From contig CANNIA010000017.1 of assembly GCA_947504705.1 (NCBI GenBank), forward strand, positions 1-64,000: a DNA stretch of 64,000 nucleotides. Reading direction: 5' to 3'. Positions 44,337 to 52,590 of this stretch are shown in pieces (position 1 is the first letter of the stretch; each line of letters starts with the position of its first letter). Source of the stretch: Paracoccaceae bacterium. GTDB lineage: Bacteria; Pseudomonadota; Alphaproteobacteria; Rhodobacterales; Rhodobacteraceae. The position numbers and the translations under genes were made by a program. A model generated the notes under the pieces. The model was not told the origin of the DNA and did no database searches. It was given only the letters and a program-made list of their open reading frames with translations.

Positions 44337-45434
44337 TTACTTCAGAAAATAGGCGTCGGCGAAACCGGCGTCCTTGATCTTTTGCAGCAAGGCTGCATCG
44401 CCCTTTGCCACGACCCCCCAGAAGATCTTTCCGTCTTTCTCGACCTTCTTCACCTCGGCAACAATATCAATCTTTGACAGGGCCTCGACCGCACGCTTGG
44501 CGTTGTCCTCTTTCGAGAACGACCCAATCTGGATCGTCCGCACAGCCCCGCCCGTTGCAGCGGGCGCAAGTTCGGAAGCGGCCACCCCTTCGGCTGCCAC
44601 GGCCGGCTTTGCCTTGCCGCCCTTGTCCCCGGTCACGTCCAGCGAGCCCCCGTCCAGAGGAGCCGAAGCGATCTCGCTTCCTGTTACTGCGCCTGGTGTC
44701 ACCGGGGCCTCTCCCTGGGTCGGGGTTTCACCGGCCTTTATCGCCTTGGCAGCCGCCTCGGCGGCCTTCTTTGCCTCGCGCTCGGCCTTGGCCGCAGCGC
44801 GCTTTTCTTTCGCGGTCATCGGCTTTGCTGGCTCTTCGCCCGCCGCTCCGCCAGCATCGGCACCACCAGCCGCACCCGCATCTACTGCGTCAAGTGCCGC
44901 AGCAGCGACCGCAGCCGCATCCTTGTCTTCCCCGGCAGGCTTTGCGACCTCGGCTGGCTGCGCTGCAGATTCCGCAGTCGCTGCCTCCGGGGCGACGGCC
45001 GCTTCTTCGACTTCCTGTTTGCGCAATGCCGTCACTTCGATCTCGGTCGGTGCCCCGGCAAGGACGCCTAGCGCCTCTGCCGCATCCGACGACAACTGCA
45101 AACGCGGACCGGGGTTTTCCCGTTCGCGACGGAACAATGCCCCCTTCACCGATTTTCCGGTTGCCGGGTTGAACATGACAACTCGCTCAGGGTCCTTGGC
45201 ATCCGGCGAAGCGACCCAGATCCCGCCAAGCGACGGACGGCCATCCCAAAGGGCACTTTCGCTCGTCTGGAAAACGTCAGGAGCTTCGACTTCGGCCCCT
45301 GCGCGGGTCGTTCCGCCGCCAAGCGCCAAGCCGACACTCCCACCCCCATCAGTCCCACCGGTCTCGACACAGGCCGAGAGAAACCCTGCCGCCGTCAGGC
45401 CCAGAAAGATGCGCCAACCCGAGTTCCGTGCCAT
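44337..45434 (-). CDS. SPOR-domain lipoprotein
   Basis: A 365-residue protein with a lipoprotein signal (LGLTAAGFLSAC; Cys near residue 22). A long Ala/Glu/Lys-rich low-complexity region occupies about residues 130-280 (KEKRAAAKAEREAKKAAEAAA may be a helical spacer). A C-terminal SPOR domain covers about 295-365 (VRTIQIGSFSKEDNAKRAVEAL). SPOR domains bind denuded septal glycan, so it probably acts in division or cell-wall remodelling alongside the carboxypeptidase encoded next. Confidence 0.88.
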   Translation of the reverse strand: MARNSGWRIFLGLTAAGFLSACVETGGTDGGGSVGLALGGGTTRAGAEVEAPDVFQTSESALWDGRPSLGGIWVASPDAKDPERVVMFNPATGKSVKGALFRRERENPGPRLQLSSDAAEALGVLAGAPTEIEVTALRKQEVEEAAVAPEAATAESAAQPAEVAKPAGEDKDAAAVAAAALDAVDAGAAGGADAGGAAGEEPAKPMTAKEKRAAAKAEREAKKAAEAAAKAIKAGETPTQGEAPVTPGAVTGSEIASAPLDGGSLDVTGDKGGKAKPAVAAEGVAASELAPAATGGAVRTIQIGSFSKEDNAKRAVEALSKIDIVAEVKKVEKDGKIFWGVVAKGDAALLQKIKDAGFADAYFLK

Positions 45435-45678
45435 GCTCCGCCCTCAACAATTGCACGATCTGACTGTCGTGCTTTCATGTGACTACGACCGACCGGCTGC
45501 ATCATTGCCCGGGCAATTTGCTGCCCTCTCCGCATCGGATATTACTGCCTCTTCGGCATCATACCGGCTTCCCAGGCCGCTGGAAAGGGCTGAGGCACAA
45601 GCTTGCAGTCGAGATCAGCGGAAAACAGCGAGAGGCTCTCTTTCAGAATCACCCAGAGGGGCCTATTCGGTGCCCGTC

Positions 45679-45768
45679 GGAGGAGTGGCGGAGTGGTCTA
45701 ACGCACCGGTCTTGAAAACCGACGTAGGGGTAACTCTACCGTGGGTTCGAATCCCACCTCCTCCGCCA
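45679..45768 (+). tRNA. tRNA-Ser (anticodon UGA)
   Basis: A 90-nt cloverleaf with acceptor GGAGGAG/CTCCTCC, anticodon stem-loop CGGTCTTGAAAACCG (anticodon TGA), a long variable arm (GTAGGGGTAACTCTAC) typical of serine tRNAs, T-arm GTGGGTTCGAATCCCAC, and an encoded CCA end at 45766-45768. Confidence 0.97.
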
Positions 45769-46247
45769 GCCACCTTATCGAACTTTGAAATAGCGCCTGA
45801 CCCGGGCCTTTTTTCTTTTTGTTTCAAAGGGCTTTACGGCATTGGGGTGAACATTGGAGACAGCAAAAACGCGCCAACCCGGTCTCTGAATGCGTTTTGT
45901 CTCTTAGCGAGTGAACCGTGGCCGCGCCGTGACTCTCTCAAAAAATATCGCCATATCAACTAGTTGACTTCCGGCAGGGGGCTGACGTGTTCGATTTACG
46001 CTTCGCACCCCGGTCATTCTTCGAATCGCCGCGTCAGTCCTTGATTTTTCACGGTTTTTAACGAGGCCACTTTTCGACCGTCGGACGCCAATTCGGCCCG
46101 GCAGATTTTGCGGGCGGTCCATCTGGGGCTGCAATGCCAGGATGTGCGCGCGCCTGAAGGCTGCTGCAGTTGGGGAGATATTGGCGGCCAACAAGAGAAG
46201 CCGGTCGTTGCGGCGGCGCTGTGGTCTTGCCTGTGCGCGACGGGACT
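45769..46247. other. Intergenic junction between tRNA-Ser and recombinase operon
   Basis: No convincing gene. A GC-rich stretch followed by TTTTTTC (about 45800-45815) may terminate the tRNA transcript. The left boundary of the integrated element probably lies here, but I found no second copy of the tRNA 3' end in the window that would mark an attachment repeat. Confidence 0.5.
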
Positions 46248-46637
46248 TCACCCTTTCCCGAACACCGCTTCCATTTGCTCGGCCCAGTGTCGCTCTGCGA
46301 TCTTGAGCAGATCCAGCACTCGCACTGCGGGCACACGCCGCTCGACCAACAGCGCCTCCATCACTTCGGGCGCGAGATAGGCGAGGCGTAGATAGCGCGC
46401 AACGAGGGATGCGCTGATCTTTTCGATCTCGGCAATATCGCGGATTGTGGGGGCGGTGCCGGCCTCGATCTTGCGCCGCCAGCCCCAGGATCGGCCGATG
46501 GCACGCAGGATATGCGGATCCTGACGGCGTTCCGGGAAAGGCATCACATCCTCGGGCGGAAGGATTTTCGGCCGCCCGTTTTTCTTGCGGAATGTCAGGG
46601 GAATGACCACGCGCAGAGTTTCAGCGGATTTGCTCAT
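46248..46637 (-). CDS. Recombinase-associated helix-turn-helix protein (unknown)
   Basis: A 129-residue basic protein. Residues about 60-105 (TAPTIRDIAEIEKISASLVARYLRLAYLAPEVMEALL) look like a ParB-type helix-turn-helix. It overlaps the recombinase gene by 4 bp as the last gene of the operon. A role in controlling or directing recombination is plausible but unproven; I do not know a characterised homologue. Confidence 0.75.
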   Translation of the reverse strand: MSKSAETLRVVIPLTFRKKNGRPKILPPEDVMPFPERRQDPHILRAIGRSWGWRRKIEAGTAPTIRDIAEIEKISASLVARYLRLAYLAPEVMEALLVERRVPAVRVLDLLKIAERHWAEQMEAVFGKG

Positions 46638-47959
46638 GCGGGTTCCCTGGCGCTCCGTTGCAGCATTTCGCGGATCAGGCCGGGGATGCCTTCGCTGCGC
46701 AGATCGAGCACCAGCCCGGCCTCGGTGACGGTGGCGCGGCGGACCAGCAGCTGGATGATCCGGGTCTGCTCGGCTGGAAACAACGCGCGCCAGAGATCAT
46801 CAAAGCCCGAGAGGGCGGCAACCACCTCCGCCTCGCTGATCTTGGCCGCGTCCCACCGCAGCGCCCGCAGCGCGTGTGTGGCGATCTCGGGTGTGCGCAA
46901 GAGGCTGCGCAGTTCGCCGATCACCGCCTCCTCGATCATGCCCGCAGGCAGGCGCCGCGCGCCCGCCGTGCTGCTACCCTCGCGGTTGCGCACCACATCC
47001 ATGGAGATGTAATAGCGATACTGCTTCGCCCCCTTGCGGGTGAAGGTTGGCGTCATCGCGGCACCGGTGTCAGTGAAGATCAGGCCTTTCAACAGCGCCG
47101 GTGTTTTGGCGCGGGTGTTGGCCGCCCGCGCGCGCGGGCTGGTCTGCATGATAGCGCGCACCTGATCCCAGAGGTCTTTGCTGATGATGGCGTCATGCTC
47201 ACCGGGATAGGACTGGCCCTTGTGCACCGCCTCGCCAATATAGACGCGATTGCCGAGCATGCGGTAGATGATGCCCTTGTCGATCAGCCGCCCGCGTTTG
47301 TTGCGCAGCCCCGCCGCCCGCATCTCCTGCGTCAGCACGGTGGCGGAACCCAGTTCAACAAAGCGCCCGAACACCCGGCGAACCTGCGCCGCTTCCTCTG
47401 CGTTGATCACCAGCTTGCGGTCGGCGGCATCATAGCCCATGGGCACATAGCCGCCCATCCAGATCCCGCGCTTGCGCGATGCGGCGACCTTGTCGCGGAT
47501 CCTCTCGCCGATGACCTCGCGTTCGAATTGGGCAAAGCTGAGCAGGATGTTCAGCGTCAAGCGGCCCATGGAACTGGTGGTGTTGAACGATTGTGTGACG
47601 GAAACGAAGGTCACGTCATTGCGCTCGAACGCCTCGACGAGTCTGGAGAAATCCATCAGCGAGCGCGACAGCCGGTCGATCTTGTAGACCACGACCACAT
47701 CGACAAACCCGTCCTCGATATCGGCCAACAGCCGCTGCAGCCCGGGCCGCTCCAGCGTGCCGCCCGAGATGCCGCCATCATCATAGGCGTCCTTGATCAG
47801 CACCCAGCCCTCGGCCTTCTGGCTCAGGATATAGGCCTCGCAGGCCTCGCGCTGCGCATCAAGGCTGTTGAACGCCATGTCCAGCCCCTCCTCGGAGGAT
47901 TTGCGGGTATAAACAGCGCAGCGTTTGCGCCTCGGCCGCTCGGTGGCAATGTCCTTCAT
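46634..47959 (-). CDS. Large serine recombinase
   Basis: A 441-residue serine recombinase. The resolvase domain carries the catalytic serine (AVYTRKSSEEGLDM), and VVYKIDRLSRSLMDFSRLVEAFERN and QFEREVIGERIRDKVAASRKRG complete it. A recombinase DNA-binding domain (about residues 180-270) and a helical C-terminus follow. In the usual zinc-ribbon position it reads LLKGLIFTDTGAAMTPTFTRKG: the expected cysteines are replaced by threonines, so zinc binding is probably lost. It is likely the integrase of the element at right. The nearest tRNA is 866 bp away, and serine integrases do not typically use tRNA sites. Confidence 0.9.
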   Translation of the reverse strand: MKDIATERPRRKRCAVYTRKSSEEGLDMAFNSLDAQREACEAYILSQKAEGWVLIKDAYDDGGISGGTLERPGLQRLLADIEDGFVDVVVVYKIDRLSRSLMDFSRLVEAFERNDVTFVSVTQSFNTTSSMGRLTLNILLSFAQFEREVIGERIRDKVAASRKRGIWMGGYVPMGYDAADRKLVINAEEAAQVRRVFGRFVELGSATVLTQEMRAAGLRNKRGRLIDKGIIYRMLGNRVYIGEAVHKGQSYPGEHDAIISKDLWDQVRAIMQTSPRARAANTRAKTPALLKGLIFTDTGAAMTPTFTRKGAKQYRYYISMDVVRNREGSSTAGARRLPAGMIEEAVIGELRSLLRTPEIATHALRALRWDAAKISEAEVVAALSGFDDLWRALFPAEQTRIIQLLVRRATVTEAGLVLDLRSEGIPGLIREMLQRSAREPA

Positions 47960-48471
47960 GCCTGGCTCCGTTTCTTTTCCCGCAGGCCAAAGAAGCGATA
48001 GCCGTTCCAGCGGGTGCCGGTGATGGCGCGGGCAATGGCCGAGAGGGATTTATATGTGCGCCCCTGCCAGGAAAAACCGAATCGTTCGACGGTGATGACA
48101 TGCTCGACGCCGTTCCATTCGCGCACCAGCCTTGTGCCGGTGACGGGGTTGCGGTCATCCGAGATCATGGATTTGCGCACGGGCTGACCTTCGATCTCAT
48201 CGGCCAGCAGATCCAGCATGCGCCGCGTGTCACCACTGGCAGGCCCGTAAATCAGTTCCTGAATGCGATGACCAATGCGCATCCGCAGATAGGGCGCGCT
48301 GTTGTTCGGCGCGGGCACCTCAAACCACGTCGCCCACTCGCGCTTCAGGTCATTCACGCTCATGCCTTGCACCGCGTGCAGATGCGCGAGCACAGTGCGA
48401 TCACTCTCGGGCATCCCACCTGGCCGGGGCAGACGGGTGGGCTTGGGCTTGGCTTTCGATGTTGCGATCAT
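47956..48471 (-). CDS. DUF2924 domain protein
   Basis: A 171-residue protein from the ATG at 48471, which has GGAGAA upstream; the frame extends further but without support. The core LKREWATWFEVPAPNNSAPYLRMRIGHRIQELIYG and the C-terminal FGFSWQGRTYKSLSAIARAITGTRWNGYRFFGL are characteristic of DUF2924 proteins, which accompany this recombinase type in alphaproteobacterial prophages. The second half may bind DNA. It overlaps the recombinase gene by 4 bp. Confidence 0.85.
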   Translation of the reverse strand: MIATSKAKPKPTRLPRPGGMPESDRTVLAHLHAVQGMSVNDLKREWATWFEVPAPNNSAPYLRMRIGHRIQELIYGPASGDTRRMLDLLADEIEGQPVRKSMISDDRNPVTGTRLVREWNGVEHVITVERFGFSWQGRTYKSLSAIARAITGTRWNGYRFFGLREKKRSQA

Positions 48472-48472
48472 G

Positions 48473-48676
48473 TCATTCTCCAACGCACTTTTTGCTGCGG
48501 ACATGACTGCTCTGGTCGTGCCGGAAGTGTAGCGGACTTTCTTTGACGCTCGTAGATAGAGTGCTGGACTTCCGGTTCGACATTCGAACCAGAGCCGCGG
48601 CCAGAATGCGGCCGATCTCATTCAGCCGTGCCTCTGGCGTCATCTGGTCTGGGTGAAGGGCATTGGGTCGGGACAT
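48473..48676 (-). CDS. Small recombinase-operon leader protein
   Basis: About 67 residues (MSRPNALHPDQMTPEARLNE then IGRILAAALVRMSNRKSS). Its stop is one base before the DUF2924 start, implying translational coupling. Similar small proteins commonly precede DUF2924-recombinase pairs. The start is uncertain; an ATG at 48694 or a TTG at 48709 is possible. Function unknown. Confidence 0.55.
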   Translation of the reverse strand: MSRPNALHPDQMTPEARLNEIGRILAAALVRMSNRKSSTLSTSVKESPLHFRHDQSSHVRSKKCVGE

Positions 48677-48832
48677 GGGGCTGGCCTTGGGCATTGCGGG
48701 CGTTCCCAATGCCTCTACTCATCCGTTTCCGGAATCGTCCCACCGGGGATTTCATTTTTCGGACTCGACTCATGGTTGTTCGCGCGGATAGAACGTTAGG
48801 GGAACATCAATTCGGGGCTACGGGGTAAGGTC

Positions 48833-50074
48833 ATGGGGAAAGACATCAAGAAATTCGTGAACCTCAAATTCCTCAAGACCATCGATCTGGGCCTGATGCG
48901 AGAATTGATCGAACGGCATGCCGCCGGAACTGACGGGTTCGACCTGACCGCGCTCGACGACGATGCGCCGGACGCGCGCAGCAAACTGACCGAGTATTTC
49001 AAGGGACCGGCTGGGAACTGGCCAGAAGGGCTGGTGGCGGACCTGCATCGGATTTCCGAGTTGGGCGATGCCGACGGGCTGCAGTTGATCCTGCAACAGG
49101 CGCATCGGGCCAATGTCAGCCTGTTCGGGGCAGCCGATCCGGATCAGGACGATCCACTGCCGCAAAGCCACGAACCCAAGCATGTGGCGCTGCGCGTCTA
49201 TATCCACCACCCTGCGGTCTTCGAGGCGGCGGCGGATTTCAAAGCGCTGCAGGCACCGCCTGCGCTCGCCGAGTTTGCCGGACCTGAGCGTGGCGTGGGG
49301 GCCGACCTGACCGATGCCAAGATCGAGGCATTCCGTGCCCGCATCGCGGAGATCTTCCGCGCGGATCTGCAGGGCGACTATTGCCGCCTCGGTCCCTACG
49401 AGGATGGTGACGAGATCAACATGGTGATCAGCCACGGCGCAACCGTGTCCACCATGCCGGTGGTCGATGGCGGGGCCGAACGCGTGATCAGCCTGCGGGC
49501 CGTGAAATATGCCGTGCTGCGTTATTCCGAGACCACCGGGGTGCTGAAACTCGGCGGGGTTCCGAAGGCCCGTCAGGCCGAGATCGCCGAACTGTTCGCC
49601 ATGACAATTCTGGAACGAGGCGGCTTTTTCGCGGGCGATGATGCGCAGGACCTCTACACGCTGGAGCCTGTGATGCGCGCGGGCAGCAGTTTCACCTTCG
49701 ACCACGCCTTCAATCCGAACATCCTGCAGGTGCTGCTGACCGAGGCCGCTGCCGATCTCTACGGCGAGGACGAAATAGGCGAGTGGCGGCTGCAGCGGTC
49801 GTTGCGCTCGAAGGATGCCTCGGGTGCCGCACTTGCGCATTTCACCCACACGCCGGTGCGGTTTGGGCGTAACTGGCGGCTTGGCGAGATCGTGTTCCGG
49901 GTGTTTTTCAAGAGCGAGGGCAAGCGTCCGTCCCAGGTGACGGTGCGCCTGAAGCCGCGCGGCACTGTCGCCTTCCGTCGCACGCGATATGAGCGGCAGA
50001 TCATGACCCTTCTGGAGCGCAACGAACTTGTCGTTGAGCGGGACGATGTTCGCCTTATTGACGCGGCTGAGTGA
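48833..50074 (+). CDS. Unknown protein, first of an orphan pair
   Basis: A 413-residue soluble protein, MGKDIKKFVNLKFLKTIDLG at the start. I recognise no domain. The N-terminal third is helical (up to about residue 100). A middle region (RVYIHHPAVFEAAADFKALQ; DEINMVISHGATVSTMPVVDGG) and the C-terminal half (HTPVRFGRNWRLGEIVFRVFF; TVRLKPRGTVAFRRTRYERQ) look like mixed alpha/beta domains. It overlaps the next gene by 29 bp, so the two products probably act together. It lies just inside the element, divergent from the recombinase operon, a position often used by cargo or regulatory genes. Confidence 0.8.
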   Translation: MGKDIKKFVNLKFLKTIDLGLMRELIERHAAGTDGFDLTALDDDAPDARSKLTEYFKGPAGNWPEGLVADLHRISELGDADGLQLILQQAHRANVSLFGAADPDQDDPLPQSHEPKHVALRVYIHHPAVFEAAADFKALQAPPALAEFAGPERGVGADLTDAKIEAFRARIAEIFRADLQGDYCRLGPYEDGDEINMVISHGATVSTMPVVDGGAERVISLRAVKYAVLRYSETTGVLKLGGVPKARQAEIAELFAMTILERGGFFAGDDAQDLYTLEPVMRAGSSFTFDHAFNPNILQVLLTEAAADLYGEDEIGEWRLQRSLRSKDASGAALAHFTHTPVRFGRNWRLGEIVFRVFFKSEGKRPSQVTVRLKPRGTVAFRRTRYERQIMTLLERNELVVERDDVRLIDAAE

Positions 50075-50978
50075 GGGCGGGCCGGACGCGGTTCTCTGGG
50101 GCCGCGCGGCACGGCCGCATTTCGGACCTGTGTTCGACCGCCTGCTGCGCAAGCGGGTTCTGGTGGAACGACCGCGCGCCGGGATATGGCCAACATGCGC
50201 ACACTGCGACTGTGGCTTGGATGCGCGGCCGATCATCGAAGTGCAAGGGAGTCCCCTTGCGGCCTGTCCTTCTGACCATCACGCCGACCAGCTTCTGACG
50301 CCCGGCGATTTGCGCAGTTTTTACATCGATGCCGAACGCCTTGTGACAGTGCTGGCCGAGGCCAGCGGCTTTGACCGTGCCGCATCCCTCTTGCCGGGAC
50401 TCTGGCAAATGGGGCGGCTGGCCTCGGGACGAGTGGTGTTTCTGGCCTTGCATGAGGATGCCGTCGAGCAACCGGGGGTGGTCTTTGCCCTGCGTGCTGC
50501 GGCCTCCGGCGCGCCGACCACGCTGCTTGCCCCGGAAATACCTCCAGCCTTGCAACTGTACTTTTCCGAGGCCGGGATCGATGTCGCGGTATTGCGTTCC
50601 GTGCTGTCACCCTCAAGCTCTGGAATTGACGTGATCAGCGTTGCTGCGCTCGAAGCGCCTGCCCATGCCCCGCGCCTTGTGATCGCTAAAACCGCGCAAA
50701 CCGTGACGCTGGATGATCGGCATCTGCATTTCTCTCCGCAGTTGCAGCGACTGTTGCTGATGCTGGCCGAGCAGGCACTGTCCAAAGACCCGATCCTGTC
50801 GCATCAGAAGATCGGCGGCGAGACCGGTCGCGAGTCTCGCGACCTCATCCGTGATCTGCGCGCCAATCTTGTGGCGCAGGGGCTGAGCAAGGCCGAAACG
50901 AACGCACTGGTCGTGACGGTCAGCCCGCGTGGCTATCGCATCGGTCTTGATCCGGCAGAAATCTCACTCCGGTCCTGA
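50046..50978 (+). CDS. Unknown protein with zinc-finger-like motif and C-terminal winged helix
   Basis: A 310-residue protein from the ATG at 50046 (a TTG 18 bp upstream is possible). Near residues 50-80 a Cys/His cluster (WPTCAHCDCGLDARPIIEVQ then AACPSDHH) may bind zinc. The C-terminus (about residues 225-305: LHFSPQLQRLLLMLAEQAL ... ESRDLIRDLRANLVAQGLSK ... VVTVSPRGYRIGLDP) resembles an OmpR-type winged helix with the VSPRGYRI hairpin. It could therefore be a DNA-binding regulator. Four TTCCCAC boxes at 11-bp spacing begin 8 bp after its stop. Translationally coupled to the preceding gene. Confidence 0.78.
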   Translation: MFALLTRLSEGGPDAVLWGRAARPHFGPVFDRLLRKRVLVERPRAGIWPTCAHCDCGLDARPIIEVQGSPLAACPSDHHADQLLTPGDLRSFYIDAERLVTVLAEASGFDRAASLLPGLWQMGRLASGRVVFLALHEDAVEQPGVVFALRAAASGAPTTLLAPEIPPALQLYFSEAGIDVAVLRSVLSPSSSGIDVISVAALEAPAHAPRLVIAKTAQTVTLDDRHLHFSPQLQRLLLMLAEQALSKDPILSHQKIGGETGRESRDLIRDLRANLVAQGLSKAETNALVVTVSPRGYRIGLDPAEISLRS

Positions 50979-50985
50979 CCGGGCC

Positions 50986-51025
50986 TTCCCACAAACTTCC
51001 CACATCTTTCCCACGGCCGTCCCAC
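50986..51025 (+). repeat. Four TTCCCAC boxes with exact 11-bp period
   Basis: TTCCCAC at 50986-50992, 50997-51003 and 51008-51014, and GTCCCAC at 51019-51025 repeat every 11 bp, one helical turn, so all face the same side of the DNA. They lie between the winged-helix gene and the sigma-like gene, as expected for a phased activator or repressor site. Confidence 0.7.
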
Positions 51026-51087
51026 CTGCGCGGGGCGGCGATCATCGATGCTGAGGCCATCAGAAACGATGACCGAGGCAAACACTC

Positions 51088-51684
51088 ATGCACCCCCCGA
51101 TTTCCCGGCACCACCTCGCCTGCATTCTTGACGAGGCCGATCTCGCCGCCCGCCGTCTGCACCGCCGCCTTTGCGGGCCCGCCGCCGATCTGGACGATCT
51201 GCGTCAGGATCTGCTGATCGACCTGATCTGCCGCCTCCCTGCCTTCGACGCCTCTCGTGGCAGCATTGGGGCTTTCGCAGGGATCGTTCTGCGCAATCAG
51301 GCATCCCGCATTGCCCTGAAACATCACCGCGACCGGTGCTCTCGGGGCGGTGCGCTGGTTTCGCTCGACGCCCCGTTTGGGCCGGGCGCCACCGATACCC
51401 TTGGCGAAACCCTCAGCCAGTCGGACGGACTGGCCACCTGGCACGGCCAGGACGGTGATGAGTTCGCCCGCACTGACCTGCGCCATGATCTGGCCCGCGT
51501 GCTCGGCCAACTAGCACCAGCCGCCCGCCTTTTCTGCGCCGCGCTCGGCCAATGCCCGCTGCGCAATCTGGTGGCGCGAGGGGTCGGGTCACGCTCTGCC
51601 CTTTACCGCCGCACGGGCGAACTGCGCTTCGATCTGACCGCGCGCGGCCTCGGCCCGGCGTGGGACGGTTTTCGGGCCGCGTGA
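51088..51684 (+). CDS. Sigma-70-like protein of the element
   Basis: A 198-residue protein. The segment DLDDLRQDLLIDLICRLPAFDASRGSIGAFAGIVLRNQASRIALKH resembles sigma region 2 (core-binding and -10 helix, as in ECF factors with DPxRGSxxxF). The C-terminal FCAALGQCPLRNLVARGVGSRSALYRRTGELR could be a region-4 helix-turn-helix. Phage-type elements encode such proteins to control later genes. It is preceded by the phased TTCCCAC array and followed 22 bp later by the next gene of the long plus-strand block. Confidence 0.65.
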   Translation: MHPPISRHHLACILDEADLAARRLHRRLCGPAADLDDLRQDLLIDLICRLPAFDASRGSIGAFAGIVLRNQASRIALKHHRDRCSRGGALVSLDAPFGPGATDTLGETLSQSDGLATWHGQDGDEFARTDLRHDLARVLGQLAPAARLFCAALGQCPLRNLVARGVGSRSALYRRTGELRFDLTARGLGPAWDGFRAA

Positions 51685-51706
51685 GTAGAGGGGAGAGAAG
51701 GAGACC

Positions 51707-52057
51707 ATGCTGATGAAAAACACCGCTTTCACCAATGCCCGAGCCCCGCACCCGATAAGCGAGATCGAGTTCTGCGGATGGGTCGGCCAGGCCGTTCCTG
51801 GCGACCGGCTGGAATACCATCGGGGCTTCCTGGTGCTGGACGCCTTCCCCGTGATCTCGAAACTGGCAGACCCGGACCGCAAGCGTCTTTCGCTACTTGG
51901 CTGTCGGGCCTTCTGGGCAGCTGAAGCGCGCCTCGTCCACCTCGTGCAGGAGCGGGTCGGCCCGGATCACTTCGCCTATATCGCCATCGCCCGGCCGAAG
52001 CCGAAAGCCGCCGCAGCATCGCTGTCCGCCCTCCTGCTGGAGGAAGTCGCCGCATGA
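51707..52057 (+). CDS. Hypothetical element protein
   Basis: A 116-residue protein starting MLMKNTAFTNARAPHPISEI. AGAAGGAGACC immediately upstream is a strong ribosome binding site. No domain recognised. It opens the replication-recombination block and overlaps the next open frame slightly, so it is probably an early gene. Confidence 0.7.
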   Translation: MLMKNTAFTNARAPHPISEIEFCGWVGQAVPGDRLEYHRGFLVLDAFPVISKLADPDRKRLSLLGCRAFWAAEARLVHLVQERVGPDHFAYIAIARPKPKAAAASLSALLLEEVAA

Positions 52058-52101
52058 CACGGCACAGATCAAACCGCATTCCCGAACCCGGAGATCCGAA
52101 A

Positions 52102-52590
52102 ATGCCCTTTCCAACGAACTGTCCGTCCCTCGCCGATCTGCCGCAGATCCCGGCAAAGGAGATCGCAGCTCTTCCCGCCGACATGCTTGCCGTATTTCAA
52201 TTTGAAATCGACGAATCGTTCAAACACATCAAGGCCATAAAGGCGCGTCTCGATGGCGCGCTCGCGCTGAAATACAGCGATCTGGCCGCCGAGGCACGCC
52301 GGTCGGCGGGCAAGGATACCGGCACCGTCCGGCTCAAAGACGGCGCCATCACGGTTGTTGCCGACCTCTCGAAGCGCGTGGATTGGGATCAGGAAAAGCT
52401 GGGCCAGATGGTCCAGCGCATCCGCGCTGCAGGGGATGATCCCGCAGAATATGTCGAGATCAGCTTCAAGGTGTCCGAGCGCAAATACGCGGCCTGGCCC
52501 GAGGCGATCCGGCAGGGCTTCGAGCCCGCGCGCACGGTGCGGACCGGTCAACTCGGCATCCAGCTTCTTGCCGAAGAGGCCGATCAATGA
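52102..52590 (+). CDS. Hypothetical protein next to Sak4-like ATPase
   Basis: A 162-residue protein from the ATG at 52102 (GGAG upstream; an ATG at 52054 overlapping the previous stop is the alternative). An alpha-helical N-terminal half (FQFEIDESFKHIKAIKARLDG) and a second half rich in short conserved-looking segments (WDQEKLGQMVQRIRAAGDDPAEYVEISFKVSERKYAAWPE) are visible. Such genes regularly precede phage AAA recombinases, but I know of no assigned function. It overlaps the ATPase gene by 4 bp. Confidence 0.72.
   Translation: MPFPTNCPSLADLPQIPAKEIAALPADMLAVFQFEIDESFKHIKAIKARLDGALALKYSDLAAEARRSAGKDTGTVRLKDGAITVVADLSKRVDWDQEKLGQMVQRIRAAGDDPAEYVEISFKVSERKYAAWPEAIRQGFEPARTVRTGQLGIQLLAEEADQ

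Noticed and set aside
45679-45768. tRNA-Ser as the attachment site of the element
   Set aside because: The integrase is a serine recombinase, the tRNA is intact with its own downstream sequence, and no second copy of its 3' end was found in the window.
45904-46251. A 115-residue minus-strand frame beside the recombinase operon
   Set aside because: Arg/Pro/Ala-rich without domain or ribosome binding site; judged non-coding.
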